Source: Pannonibacter sp. SL95 (lineage in GTDB: Bacteria; Pseudomonadota; Alphaproteobacteria; Rhizobiales; Stappiaceae). Taken from it: a stretch of 64,000 nucleotides of DNA. Location: NCBI RefSeq assembly GCF_026672425.1, contig NZ_JAPPRC010000006.1:1-64000 (forward strand), in the 5' to 3' direction. This document shows, one piece after another, positions 42,598 through 50,880 of the stretch. A program made the position numbers and the translations under genes. Positions within the stretch are counted from its first letter, which is position 1. Every line of letters begins with the position of its first letter. The notes under the pieces are model-generated. The model was given only the letters and a program-made list of their open reading frames with translations. It was not told the origin of the DNA and did not search any database.

Positions 42598-43110
42598 CTA
42601 GCGGGATTTTTGTGAAGGTTTTCTGACTCTTCGTCCGGCAAGAAAGCTTCTCGACGGATCAATGATGAGCCGGCTGTGCATTGCCGAGCGGCCCACAAGC
42701 ATTGGCAGCTTCATGTCTGACCTGTCCGTCAGTGTCAGCTCGATCAGCCATTGTAATCCGGCAAAGGACAAAGTCGTGTGGATAGTCAGCCGCTGCTCTG
42801 CATGACCGGAGGAGGACTTCACCGTTCGAAGGTCAACGAGCGGGGCGGTGTGCTTCAGCACGCCGCTGGCATCGAGCGTGTCTTCATCTAGGTCGAAGTT
42901 GACATGCGGCCGGCCATCGATCTCGATCACCCGCGCCCGGGGCACATGCAGGGCCGAGGAGCGCGCGCCGGTATCGAACTTCGCCAGGAGGCGCGGCACG
43001 CCCAGATCCGGCAGGCTGACCCATTCCTTCCAGCCGACCACACGCTTGCCGTCAACTTCTGCCGGCGCGATGCCGTTGCGCGGAAGGATCGGATCGGTCG
43101 GCGTGGTCAC
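42598..43110 (-). CDS. retropepsin-like ATP-dependent zinc protease (RimB-like)
   Basis: A 170-residue protein from GTG 43110 with GGAG upstream; the longer frame to 43224 overlaps pabBC. It shows the PF05618 pattern: VVGWKEWVSLPDLGVPRLLAKFDTGARSSALHVPRARVIE, with the DTGA aspartate characteristic of retropepsin folds, then LPMLVGRSAMHSRLIIDPSRSFLAGR. In Pseudomonas the homologous RimB trims the glutamate tail added to ribosomal protein S6 by RimK, and here it sits next to rimK in the same direction. Function inferred from that pairing. Confidence 0.8.
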   Translation of the reverse strand: MTTPTDPILPRNGIAPAEVDGKRVVGWKEWVSLPDLGVPRLLAKFDTGARSSALHVPRARVIEIDGRPHVNFDLDEDTLDASGVLKHTAPLVDLRTVKSSSGHAEQRLTIHTTLSFAGLQWLIELTLTDRSDMKLPMLVGRSAMHSRLIIDPSRSFLAGRRVRKPSQKSR

Positions 43111-43168
43111 GCAAAGGGCTCCAGTCTCGTTCGGACAGCCACGCCGATAGGCGCAATTGCCGCTTCGG

Positions 43169-45043
43169 TCAAACGGAATTGACGAGCCGCACCCGGACCA
43201 GGCCGCGCACGGAATTGCCGACATAGACCGGATCGCCCGTGGTCAGATCCGCCCGCGTCAGGTCGGCTTCTGCCGCAATCCGCCTCTCCAGCAGCGCCGC
43301 GCGCAGCGTGCCCGGCAGCACCCCGTGGCGCAGCGCCGGCGTCAGCAGCCGCCCGTTCCGTGCCACGAACAGCGTCGTGAAACTTCCTTCGGTGAGAAAC
43401 CCGTCGCTGTTCTCGAAGATCACTTCCCGAAGACCCGGCTGCGCCGCCACCATGCGGCTGCGGGTGCCGTCGTAGTTCTCCCGGTTGGTGGTCTTGTGAT
43501 AGTAGAAGCGGTCGCCGGCGTCGGTCCGCACATCCGCCAGGCACACATCCCAGACCTCGCCGGGGGCAATGGCCTCCATCGGCGCGTGGGTGATCTGGTG
43601 GCTGCCGTCGCTGGCCAGTTCCAGCCGCACCCGCGTCAGCCCGGCAAAGCCCGCTGCCACGCCCTGCAGCGCCGCGTCCACGGCGCCAAGATCACAGGTG
43701 AAGCCGAAATAGGCGGCCGACCCGGCCAGCCGGTCGAGATGCCGCTCCAGGAGCAGATAGCCCTCGTCCGGGCTCCAGCCGAGCGTCTCGATCAGCCCAA
43801 AGGCCGGCGGCTCGGCGGCTGTCAGGAACTTCAGCTTGAGCAGGCATTCGTCATACTCTGGCGCGGCACCGGAATCGAACACCACTCCGGACCCGACGCC
43901 TGCCTCGCCCAGTCCGGTGTCGCGCAGCACCAGCGTGCGGATCGCCACGTTGAAGCGGAAGTCGCCCGCCGGCGTCACATGGCCGATGGAGCCCGTATAA
44001 ACCCCGCGCGGCCCGGTTTCCTCGGCCTTGATGATCTGCATCGCCGAGAGTTTCGGCGCTCCGGTGATCGAGCCGCAAGGGAACAAGTTGGCGATGATCT
44101 CGCCGAGGCCAACGCCGTCCTCCAGCTCGCCCTCGACGCCCGTCACCATCTGGTGCAGGCTCCTGTAGCGCTCGACCGCGAACACGTCATGCACGCTCAC
44201 CGATCCGGGCTTGCAGACGCGCGACAGGTCGTTGCGCATCAGGTCGGCGATCATCACGTTCTCGGCCCGCTGCTTCGGGTCACCGGCAAGTGCTGCGGCA
44301 ATCGCCGCATCCTCGCTGCCGTCGCGCCCGCGCGGGGCGGTGCCCTTCATGGGCCGCGTGCGCAGCCGCTGGCCTTCCCGCTCCAGGAACAGTTCCGGCG
44401 ACAGCGACAGGATCGCCCGGTCCGCCAGCTGCAGGAATGCGCCATGCGCCACAGGCTGGCGCCGGATCAGCCGGGCAAACTGCGCCGCCGCCGGGCCTTC
44501 GTGGCGGAAGCGGGCCCGCATGGTCAGGTTGGCCTGATAGATGTCCCCCACCGCCAGATGGTGCTGCACAGCCGCGAAAGCCCGGGCATAGCGGGCCCTG
44601 TCCATGTCGTAGCTGAAGCTGTCGATCGTGCCCTCCAGCGGACCACTCGCCTGCCGCAGCACATCATCCAGCGCGTCCAGCGACAGGATCTCCGGAGCCT
44701 CATAGGCACCGAACCAGGCCAGCGGTTCGCCATCGGCCTGCCAGCTGGCTGCCAGCTTCGGCTCGAAGGCAAAGCCGAATTCATAGGCAAGGAACCCGGC
44801 CAGATGCGCGCCCGCAGCCCGCTCAGCCTCCAGCCTGGCCAGAAAGGCCTGCGCCTCGTCGAGCGCATGGCAGGTCAGCACCCGCTTCGGCTGCCGGAAC
44901 ACCAGCGCGCGCTTCGCCGTCAGCGCATCGACAAGGATGACCGTGCCCGGGCCAAGAAGGGAGGCCGGTGCTGCGGCGGGATCGGTCATGGAAAGCGTAT
45001 CGGCCAAGGCAATCGCGTCATCTGATGTGGGTCGGGTCGACAT
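43169..45043 (-). CDS. fused aminodeoxychorismate synthase component I and aminodeoxychorismate lyase (PabB-PabC)
   Basis: A 624-residue bifunctional enzyme of folate synthesis. Residues 20-380 form the chorismate-binding domain: GDIYQANLTMRARF, LSPELFLEREGQRLRTRPMKGTAPRG, MIADLMRNDLSRV, HQMVTGVEGEL and FPCGSITGAPKLSAMQIIKAEETGPRGVYTGSIG. Residues 410-620 are a class IV aminotransferase-fold lyase (KTTNRENYDGTRS, ENSDGFLTEGSFTTLFV, LPGTLRAALLERR). The start at ATG 45043 is chosen because the longer frame runs through intergenic repeats; ATG 44989 is another possibility. The fusion is usual in alphaproteobacteria. Confidence 0.88.
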   Translation of the reverse strand: MSTRPTSDDAIALADTLSMTDPAAAPASLLGPGTVILVDALTAKRALVFRQPKRVLTCHALDEAQAFLARLEAERAAGAHLAGFLAYEFGFAFEPKLAASWQADGEPLAWFGAYEAPEILSLDALDDVLRQASGPLEGTIDSFSYDMDRARYARAFAAVQHHLAVGDIYQANLTMRARFRHEGPAAAQFARLIRRQPVAHGAFLQLADRAILSLSPELFLEREGQRLRTRPMKGTAPRGRDGSEDAAIAAALAGDPKQRAENVMIADLMRNDLSRVCKPGSVSVHDVFAVERYRSLHQMVTGVEGELEDGVGLGEIIANLFPCGSITGAPKLSAMQIIKAEETGPRGVYTGSIGHVTPAGDFRFNVAIRTLVLRDTGLGEAGVGSGVVFDSGAAPEYDECLLKLKFLTAAEPPAFGLIETLGWSPDEGYLLLERHLDRLAGSAAYFGFTCDLGAVDAALQGVAAGFAGLTRVRLELASDGSHQITHAPMEAIAPGEVWDVCLADVRTDAGDRFYYHKTTNRENYDGTRSRMVAAQPGLREVIFENSDGFLTEGSFTTLFVARNGRLLTPALRHGVLPGTLRAALLERRIAAEADLTRADLTTGDPVYVGNSVRGLVRVRLVNSV

Positions 45044-45149
45044 GGGGCGCAACCGCCGCTCGCCAAGGGTTCCCCCGCTGTTTACACCGCTCCCCGCCCG
45101 CGTCAACGCCTCTTCCCGCCAACCAATGGCCGGTTTGCGGCTGTGCCTC

Positions 45150-45300
45150 CCGTGTCGCCCCGGGCGGAGCGAAGCGCAGACCCGGGGACTACTCGTTCGC
45201 AGAGCTTGAGTCGGGATCCCGGCGGATCGGAATTCCCCCTCTTTCGACCGCTCTGCGAGTGAGTAGGCCCCGGCCCTCGCGTTGCTCGGCCGGGGTGACA
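45150..45300. repeat. intergenic palindromic elements between pabBC and putA
   Basis: CCCCGGG and CCCGGGG flank a GCGGAGCGAAGCGCAGA core (45156-45186 region), and GGCCCCGGCC with GGCCGGGGTG form a second stem (about 45266-45297). The GGAGCGAAGCG core recurs at 63078-63090 next to other palindromic bases, so this looks like a dispersed intergenic repeat. The stretch 45044-45479 has no gene. Confidence 0.5.
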
Positions 45301-45343
45301 CGGACCAAGGTGCGGACACGTCAGGAAGCGTTCAACGTAAAGC

Positions 45344-45380
45344 AACAAGCCGCCGCAGTTGCCCGCGGCGGCTTGTTCTT
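45344..45380. terminator. strong hairpin, possible bidirectional terminator
   Basis: AACAAGCCGCCGC pairs perfectly with GCGGCGGCTTGTT over 13 bases around an eight-base loop. Plus-strand flank CTTTT; minus-strand flank GCTTTA. It lies 100 bases behind the end of putA. Confidence 0.65.
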
Positions 45381-45410
45381 TTGGTCTGCGATGGGGCGCA
45401 GGTGCAACAA

Positions 45411-45465
45411 GCCCCGGTCCAACGGGCCGGGGCCTGACTTGTCCGGACCTCTCCGGGTCCGGGAC
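45411..45465 (-). terminator. tandem hairpins behind putA
   Basis: GCCCCGG with CCGGGGC (45411-45433), and GTCCGGACC with GGTCCGGGAC (45441-45465). On the minus strand the first is followed by TTGTTG. They come 15 to 70 bases after the putA stop and probably end its transcript. Confidence 0.5.
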
Positions 45466-45479
45466 AAACGGGGGGACGC

Positions 45480-48400
45480 TTACTCGCCGGAATGGGCGAG
45501 CAGCGAGGCGTTGCCGCCGGAGGCTGCGGTGTTGATCGACACCACCTGCTCCAGCGCGAAGCGCTGCAGATAGGCCGGGCCGCCTGCCTTCGGGCCGGTG
45601 CCGGAGAGCCCGGAGCCGCCGAAGGGCTGGGTGCCGACGACCGCGCCGATGGTGTTGCGGTTGACGTAGACGTTGCCGACCGACAGGCGGTCGACGACGC
45701 GCTTCACCGTCGCGTCGATGCGGCTATGCACGCCGAGCGTCAGGCCGTAGCCGGTGGCCGCAATGCTGTCGAGCATGGCGTCAAAGTCCTTGGCCTTGTA
45801 GCGCACCACATGCAGCACCGGGCCGAAGACCTCGCGGGTGAGATCTTCCGGACGGTCCAGCACCACGATATGCGGGGCGACATAGGTGCCGCCGGACAGC
45901 GCGCCGCCGGGCACCTTGCCGGCAAACTTGATGCGGCCGAGCTTGTCCATCTGGGAGAGGTGCGACAGGATGTTGTCGCGCGCCTCGGCGTCGATCACCG
46001 GACCGACATCCGTCGTCGTCAGGCGCGGATCGCCCAGTTCCAGCTCCTTGGCCGCACCCTCGATCATCTCGATCAGATGATCGGCAACGTCTTCCTGCAG
46101 ATAGACGAGGCGCAGGGCCGAGCAGCGCTGGCCAGCCGAGCGGAAGGCCGAGGTGACAACGTCGTCGCAGACCTGTTCCGGCAGGGCCGTTGCGTCCACC
46201 AGCATGGCGTTGATGCCACCGGTCTCGGCGATCAGCGGCACGATGGGTCCGCGCTTGGTGGCAAGCGCGCCATTGATCGCCCAGGCGGTCTCGGTCGAAC
46301 CGGTGAAGGCGACACCACCCACATGCGGGTGGCCGGTGAGCGCGGCGCCGACGCGGCCGTCGCCGGGCACGAACACTAGCGCGTCTTCCGGCACACCAGC
46401 CTCATGCAGCATCTTCACCGCCTCGAAGGCGACGAGCGGCGTCTGCTCTGCCGGCTTGGCGACCACGGCGTTGCCGGCCACGAGCGCTGCGGCCACCTGA
46501 CCAAGGAAGATGGCCAGCGGGAAGTTCCAGGGCGAGATGCAGACGAACACGCCGCGGCCGCGCAGGCGGTAGCGGTTTTCCTCACCGGTCGGCCCCGGCA
46601 TCAGCCGGCCTTCGCCGAACAGGCCACGGGCCTCGGCCGCGTAATAGCGGCAGAAGTCCACCGCCTCGCGGATCTCGGCAATGCCGTCGGACAGCGTCTT
46701 GCCGGCTTCCACAGCCAGCAGCGTCATCAGGCGGTCGCGCTTGGCTTCCATGAGGTCAGCCATCTTTTCCAGCGCGGCGGCACGGGTCTCGACCGGGGTG
46801 CGCGACCAGGCTTCAAAGCCCTTGGCGGCAACAACCATCGCGGAGGAGGCGAGAGACACATCGGCCTCGATCACTTCCCCGACGACCAGGCTGCCGTCGA
46901 TGGGCGAGCGCAGCGGACGCGCAGCGCCAGTGGCCTCGTGGCCGGGAACCAGCGGGCGTGCCGTGCCAGCGGCAGGCCGACAGCCGCCATGCCGGCGAGG
47001 AGCTGCTGGCGCTCGGCTGCGTGGCCAAGTTCAAGGCCGGCAGAGTTGGCGCGCGAGCTGCCATAGAGGCCTTCGGGGCGCGGGATGGAACCGTTGCGGG
47101 CGCGGTCGCCCCCTTCGAGGATATCACCAGGACGTTGCAGCATCTGACCCACCGGGATGGAAGCGTCTCCGACGATGGAGACGAAGGAAGAATTGGCGCC
47201 GTTCTCGAGCAGGCGCCGGACGAGATAGGCGAGGAGATCCTTGTGGCCGCCGACCGGCGCATAGACGCGGCAGGGGAAGCCGTCGCGCTCGACCACGGAC
47301 TTGTAGAGGCTCTCGCCCATGCCATGCAGGCGCTGGAACTCGTAGCCGCCCTGGTTGCCCGCCATTTCCTGGATCTGGGCAACGGTAAGGGCGTTGTGCG
47401 TGGCAAACTGCGGGTAGAGCACATCGCGCGCGGCCAGCATGCGGCGGGCGCAGGCGAGATAGGACAGGTCCGTCGCCGCCTTGCGGGAGAAGACCGGATA
47501 GTCGGCAAGGCCGCGCTCCTGTGCGCGCTTCACTTCCGTGTCCCAGTAGGCGCCCTTGACGAGGCGTACCATCAGGCGGCGGTTGTGCAGGCGGGCCAGA
47601 TCAATCAGCCAGTCGATGACCTCGCGGCCACGCTTCTGGTAGGCCTGCACCGCGAGGCCGAAGCCGTCCCAGCCATCCAGCACCGGATGCGCGACGATGG
47701 CGGCGATAAGGTCGAGCGAGATCTCGAGACGGTCGGCCTCTTCCGCGTCGATGGTGAAGTTGAGATTGTAGCCGCGGGCCATCTTCACGAGGTCCAAGAC
47801 CTTCGGCAGCAGCTCGGTCTCGACGCGCTTGCCCTTGGTCGCCTCATAGCGCGGATGCAGGGCCGACAGCTTGACGGAGATGCCCGGGCGGTCCGGCAGC
47901 GGCTTGTCGCCGGCGGCCTTGCCGATGGATTCGATGGCCGCCGCATAGGAGCGGAAATAGCGGTCGGCGTCGTCCTGGGTGCGGGCGCCTTCGCCCAGCA
48001 TGTCATAGGAGAAGCGATAGCCCTTCGGCTCCTGGCCGCTGGCGCGCGACAGGGCCTTGGAAATCGTCTCGCCCAGAACGAACTGGTGGCCCAGCAGGCG
48101 CATCGCCTGCTTGGTTGCGGTGCGCACCGCCGGCATGCCGAGGCGCTTGACCAGCGAGGCCAGGATGGTGTCCGGCGTATCGCCCGGGTGCAGCAGGCGC
48201 GAGGTGACGCCCAGAGCCCAGGACGAGGCAGACACCAGCCAGGTATCGGACTTCATGCCGTCGCCTTCGCCAAATTTGGCAGCGGCCAGCTTGTCCTCGA
48301 TCAGCTTGTCGGCGGTCGCCGCATCCGGCACGCGCAGCAGCGCCTCGGCCAGCACCATCATGGCAAGGCCTTCGCGGGTGGTCAGGCCAAACTCGCGCAT

Positions 48401-48598
48401 GAAGTCCTCGACACCGCCAAGGCCCGAGCGCGTGGCGCGCATGGTCTGGATGTAGTCGGTGGCCTTGGCGTCGATGCGGGATTCGGCATCCGGCGACAGC
48501 CGCGTTTCGGCCAGCATGCGCTTGACGAGGTCGGCATCCTCCGGCGCGAAGTCAGCACGGAACGGGGGGGTGGAATCGAGAGCGCTTGCCGTTGTCAC
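45480..48598 (-). pseudogene. putA: bifunctional proline dehydrogenase / delta-1-pyrroline-5-carboxylate dehydrogenase, frame-broken
   Basis: PutA oxidises proline to glutamate. The N-terminal 560 codons contain the proline dehydrogenase barrel (GISVKLSALHPRYEATKG, YNLNFTIDAEEADRLEIS, RLMVRLVKGAYWDTEVKRAQ, ATHNALTVAQI, EFQRLHGMGESLY). The C-terminal 464 contain the aldehyde dehydrogenase (ISPWNFPLAIFLGQVAAALVAGNAVVAKPAEQTPL, catalytic SAGQRCSALRLVYL). A shift near 46960 breaks the linker: the right frame continues as PLVPGHEATGAARPLRSPIDGSLVVGEVIEAD, but the upstream frame stops at 46871. The two halves overlap as GTGA. Summed length (about 1,040) is normal for one PutA. Either a real split or a sequencing error; the divergent Lrp-type gene suggests the locus is otherwise intact. 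Confidence 0.85.
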
Positions 48599-48727
48599 GA
48601 GACGTTACTCCGCTTCCGCCGCAGGACGCGGCGGGGACCTGATTTTCCGCGAAGATATCAGCGCATGTGCCTTCTTTTCCGGGTATTTTTGGCATAAAAT
48701 CCGGGAAATTTAATTTTTGAGGCTGCC

Positions 48728-49201
48728 ATGACTGAAAATTCCACGGATCTGGATCGGATCGACCGCAAGATCCTCGGCGTGCTGCAGACCGACGGCCGCA
48801 TCACCACCACCGATCTGGCCGACAAGGTTGGCCTGTCCTCGACAGCGACCGCCGATCGGATGAAACGGCTGATCCGCGACGGCTACATCCTGCGCTTCAC
48901 GGCGGAGCTGAACCCGCAGAAGCTCAATCTGTCGCTGCTGGTTTTCGTCGAGGTGAAGCTGGACAAGACGACGGCGGACGTCTTCGACGCCTTCGCCGCC
49001 GCCGTCTCGCGCTCTCCGGAGGTGCTGGAATGCCATATGGTGGCCGGTGGCTTCGATTATCTGGTGAAGAGCCGCGTGCGGGACATGACGCATTACCGGC
49101 AGTTTCTCGCCGAGGTGATCCTCAACCTGCCCGGCGTGCGCGAAACCCACACCTACGCGGTGATGGAGGACGTTAAGGACACGCACGTCCTTCCCATCTG
49201 A
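48728..49201 (+). CDS. Lrp/AsnC-family regulator, probable PutR
   Basis: A 157-residue regulator. The N-terminal winged helix-turn-helix reads LDRIDRKILGVLQTDGRITTTDLADKVGLSSTATADRMKRLIRDGYIL. The rest is the RAM ligand-binding domain (SLLVFVEVKLDKTTADVFDAFAAAVSRSPEVLECHMVAGGFDYLVKSRV) and a C-terminal TYAVMEDVKD. It diverges from putA across 129 bases that hold both promoters. In alphaproteobacteria the regulator beside putA activates it in response to proline, so that is the likely role. Confidence 0.88.
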   Translation: MTENSTDLDRIDRKILGVLQTDGRITTTDLADKVGLSSTATADRMKRLIRDGYILRFTAELNPQKLNLSLLVFVEVKLDKTTADVFDAFAAAVSRSPEVLECHMVAGGFDYLVKSRVRDMTHYRQFLAEVILNLPGVRETHTYAVMEDVKDTHVLPI

Positions 49202-49304
49202 CCCGGCCCATGCCAGCGTCACGGAGCTGTGTGTTGACCGTCATCGCGGCGCCAAGGCACGAAGACCTTTAGCAAATTTGAGAAATGTTCTGGGAGTTGT
49301 TTCG

Positions 49305-49379
49305 ATGCAGGTGATCCGCCGCCGGTTTTTGCAGGGCCTCGCCACCGTCCCGCTAGCCCGTCTTATGCATGAGCTGTGA
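49305..49379 (+). pseudogene. N-terminus of a Tat-exported protein, cut off by an IS
   Basis: A 24-codon frame with a GGGAG site: MQVIRRRFLQGLATVPLA, a twin-arginine signal (RRRFLQ) with hydrophobic follow-up. It runs straight into the inverted repeat of the IS3-family element, whose first three bases TGA form the stop codon. No continuation is found on the other side of the IS. The original protein is unknown. Being next to the siderophore cluster, it could have been a periplasmic iron-uptake protein. Confidence 0.6.
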
Positions 49380-49415
49380 ACCGTCCCGGGTTTTCCGGAG
49401 GCAGTTTCATTTGAG

Positions 49416-50390
49416 TCATGCAACCATATCGAGGGTCTTTTGGGCTGCATGGTAGTTGGCTTCGGCGTCTGCGGGCGGGATGTGCCTGAAGGGGCCGAAC
49501 AGGCGGTTGTTGTGGAACCAATCGACCCAGCGCAGGGTCGCCATTTCGACGGCCGGCGCGCTCGGCCATGACCGCTGGCGCCAGATGACCTCGGCCTTGT
49601 AGAGGCCATTGATCGTCTCGGCCAAGGCGTTGTCGTAACTATCACCGACGCTTCCGACGGATGGCACGAGGTTCGCCTCAGCCAGGCGCTGGGTGTAGTT
49701 CATGGCAAGATATTGGGTTCCCCTGTCGCTATGATGGATCAGTCCATCCTCGGGGCCGGGCCTGCGGGCATGGATTGCCTGCTCCAGGGCATCGAGCACG
49801 AAGCCTGCCGTGGCGCTGATGCTGACTTTCCAGCCCACGATGCGCCGGGCATAGGCGTCGATCACGAAGGCGACGTAGACGAACCCGGTCCAGCTATGGA
49901 CATAAGTGAAGTCGACCACCCACAGCGCATTGGGTCGACTGACGCGGAACTCCCGGTTGACCTGATCCAGTGGGCACTGTGCCTTCGGGGCGCTGATCGT
50001 GGTGACCGTAGTCTTGCCCCGGCGCACGCCAGCCAGGCCCATGGCGCGCATCAGCCGCTCCACGGTGCACTTGGCGACGGCGATCCCCTCCCGCCGCAGC
50101 TGGTGCCAGACTTTGCGCGTCCCGTAGAGGCCGAAGCTGTCCTCGTGAACACGCTTGATCTCTTGCCTGAGTTCATCGTCGGGCCGGACACGCGCCGGAC
50201 ACGCGCCGGACACGCGCCGGACACGCGCCGGACACGCGCCGGACACGGGCCGGACACGGGCCGGACGTCTGCCGGGGTCGGCAAGCTGGGCCGCATGCTC
50301 ATGATAAGAGGAGGGGGCGATCGCCAGTTCACGGCAGATCGGCTCGATACCCAGTTCCTCACGGTGCGTGTCGATGAAGGACATCACCAT
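49416..50390 (-). CDS. IS3-family transposase OrfB with 22-residue repeat insertion
   Basis: A 324-residue catalytic subunit: HTH_21-like region [26 protein letters not shown], then the DDE core with [13 protein letters not shown] (Asp), [17 protein letters not shown] (Asp) and [18 protein letters not shown] (Glu). Start taken at ATG 50390, seven bases inside orfA; a -1 frameshift fusion with OrfA is usual for the family. Near residues 40-72 it contains [22 protein letters not shown], encoded by an 11-bp tandem repeat, whereas the flanking [13 protein letters not shown] would read through without it. The extra 66 bases keep the frame. Confidence 0.9.
   Translation of the reverse strand: MVMSFIDTHREELGIEPICRELAIAPSSYHEHAAQLADPGRRPARVRPVSGACPARVRRVSGACPARVRPDDELRQEIKRVHEDSFGLYGTRKVWHQLRREGIAVAKCTVERLMRAMGLAGVRRGKTTVTTISAPKAQCPLDQVNREFRVSRPNALWVVDFTYVHSWTGFVYVAFVIDAYARRIVGWKVSISATAGFVLDALEQAIHARRPGPEDGLIHHSDRGTQYLAMNYTQRLAEANLVPSVGSVGDSYDNALAETINGLYKAEVIWRQRSWPSAPAVEMATLRWVDWFHNNRLFGPFRHIPPADAEANYHAAQKTLDMVA
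50186..50262 (-). repeat. seven 11-bp tandem repeats inside the transposase gene
   Basis: Seven units of GGACACGSGCC (plus-strand reading), the first five with C and the last two with G at the variable position, followed by a degenerate unit GGACGTCTGCC. Because 11 is not a multiple of 3, gain or loss of one unit changes the frame, while three units restore it. Confidence 0.9.
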
Positions 50391-50710
50391 TTGCCGTGGC
50401 GGTCGAGCTCCGCCTGCGCAAAATAAGCCGAAGCCTTGCGCAGGATCTCGTTGGCACGGCGAAGTTCCTTCACTTCGCGCTCCAATGCCCTGACCCGGTC
50501 CCGGTCGTTGACGGCCTGCGCCTTTGGCCCCGCTCGTCGGCCAGCCTCCTCCCGGCACCAGCGGCGCAGCGTCTTGGTCGTGCAGCCGATCTTGCCAGCA
50601 ATCGAGGTCAGCGCCGCCCACTCCGACGGGTAATCCCCACGATGCTCCGCCACCATCCGCACGGCACGGTCGCGAAACTCACCCGAAAACTTGTTCCTTG
50701 TGGCGCTCAT
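50384..50710 (-). CDS. IS3-family transposase OrfA
   Basis: A 108-residue DNA-binding protein with the HTH_Tnp_1 pattern: [56 protein letters not shown] leucine-zipper-like helix follows ([32 protein letters not shown]). It binds the ends and, with OrfB, makes the active transposase. ATG 50710 lies 50 bases inside the right inverted repeat, in a normal position. Confidence 0.9.
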   Translation of the reverse strand: MSATRNKFSGEFRDRAVRMVAEHRGDYPSEWAALTSIAGKIGCTTKTLRRWCREEAGRRAGPKAQAVNDRDRVRALEREVKELRRANEILRKASAYFAQAELDRHGKW

Positions 50711-50819
50711 CTCAGCTCCTTCTCACAAATAGGAGCCTCCTGGAAAGCCGGGACGGTTCAATTGAGTCTGGAGCCTAAAATTTTGCCGCAGGGCCGCATG
50801 ATCGGGACGATCAATTATG

Positions 50820-50868
50820 TTTACTTGAATCAAAAAATCAAGTATTAAAGATTGAATCGAAAACTCAA
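50820..50868 (+). promoter_or_regulatory. iron-responsive promoter with two TGA-N9-TCA boxes (RirA type)
   Basis: TTTACT (50820-50825), 17 bases and TATTAA (50843-50848) form the promoter. A dyad TACTTGA-N9-TCAAGTA (50822-50844) fills the spacer. A second box TTGA-N9-TCAA (50852-50868) covers the expected start site. TGA-N9-TCA is the iron-responsive operator recognised by RirA in rhizobia. It would switch off the siderophore operon when iron is plentiful. Confidence 0.7.
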
Positions 50869-50880
50869 GGTTGTATTTTT

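Larger units (their letters stand above)
49377..50760 (-). mobile_element. IS3-family insertion sequence, 1384 bp
   Basis: Terminal inverted repeats start TGAACCGTCCCGG on both sides and extend imperfectly further (GGGTTTTCCGGAGGC and GCTTTCCAGGAGGC). Two overlapping genes, orfA and orfB, lie on the minus strand. No target duplication is seen (CTG before, ATT after), so one side has probably been altered by deletion or recombination. The left end truncates a Tat-signal gene; the right end is 60 bases from the iron-box promoter of the siderophore exporter. Confidence 0.88.

Noticed and set aside
43157-45025. 622-codon plus-strand frame opposite pabBC
   Set aside because: Antisense shadow; composition rich in Arg/Gln/His and no motif, while the minus strand has all PabB and PabC signatures.
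46871-46874. putA as two genuine, translationally coupled genes
   Set aside because: The missing linker (PLVPGHEATGAARPL...) is fully readable in the downstream frame, so a frame break in one gene fits better.
46958-48697. 579-codon plus-strand frame opposite putA
   Set aside because: Antisense shadow of the proline dehydrogenase domain.
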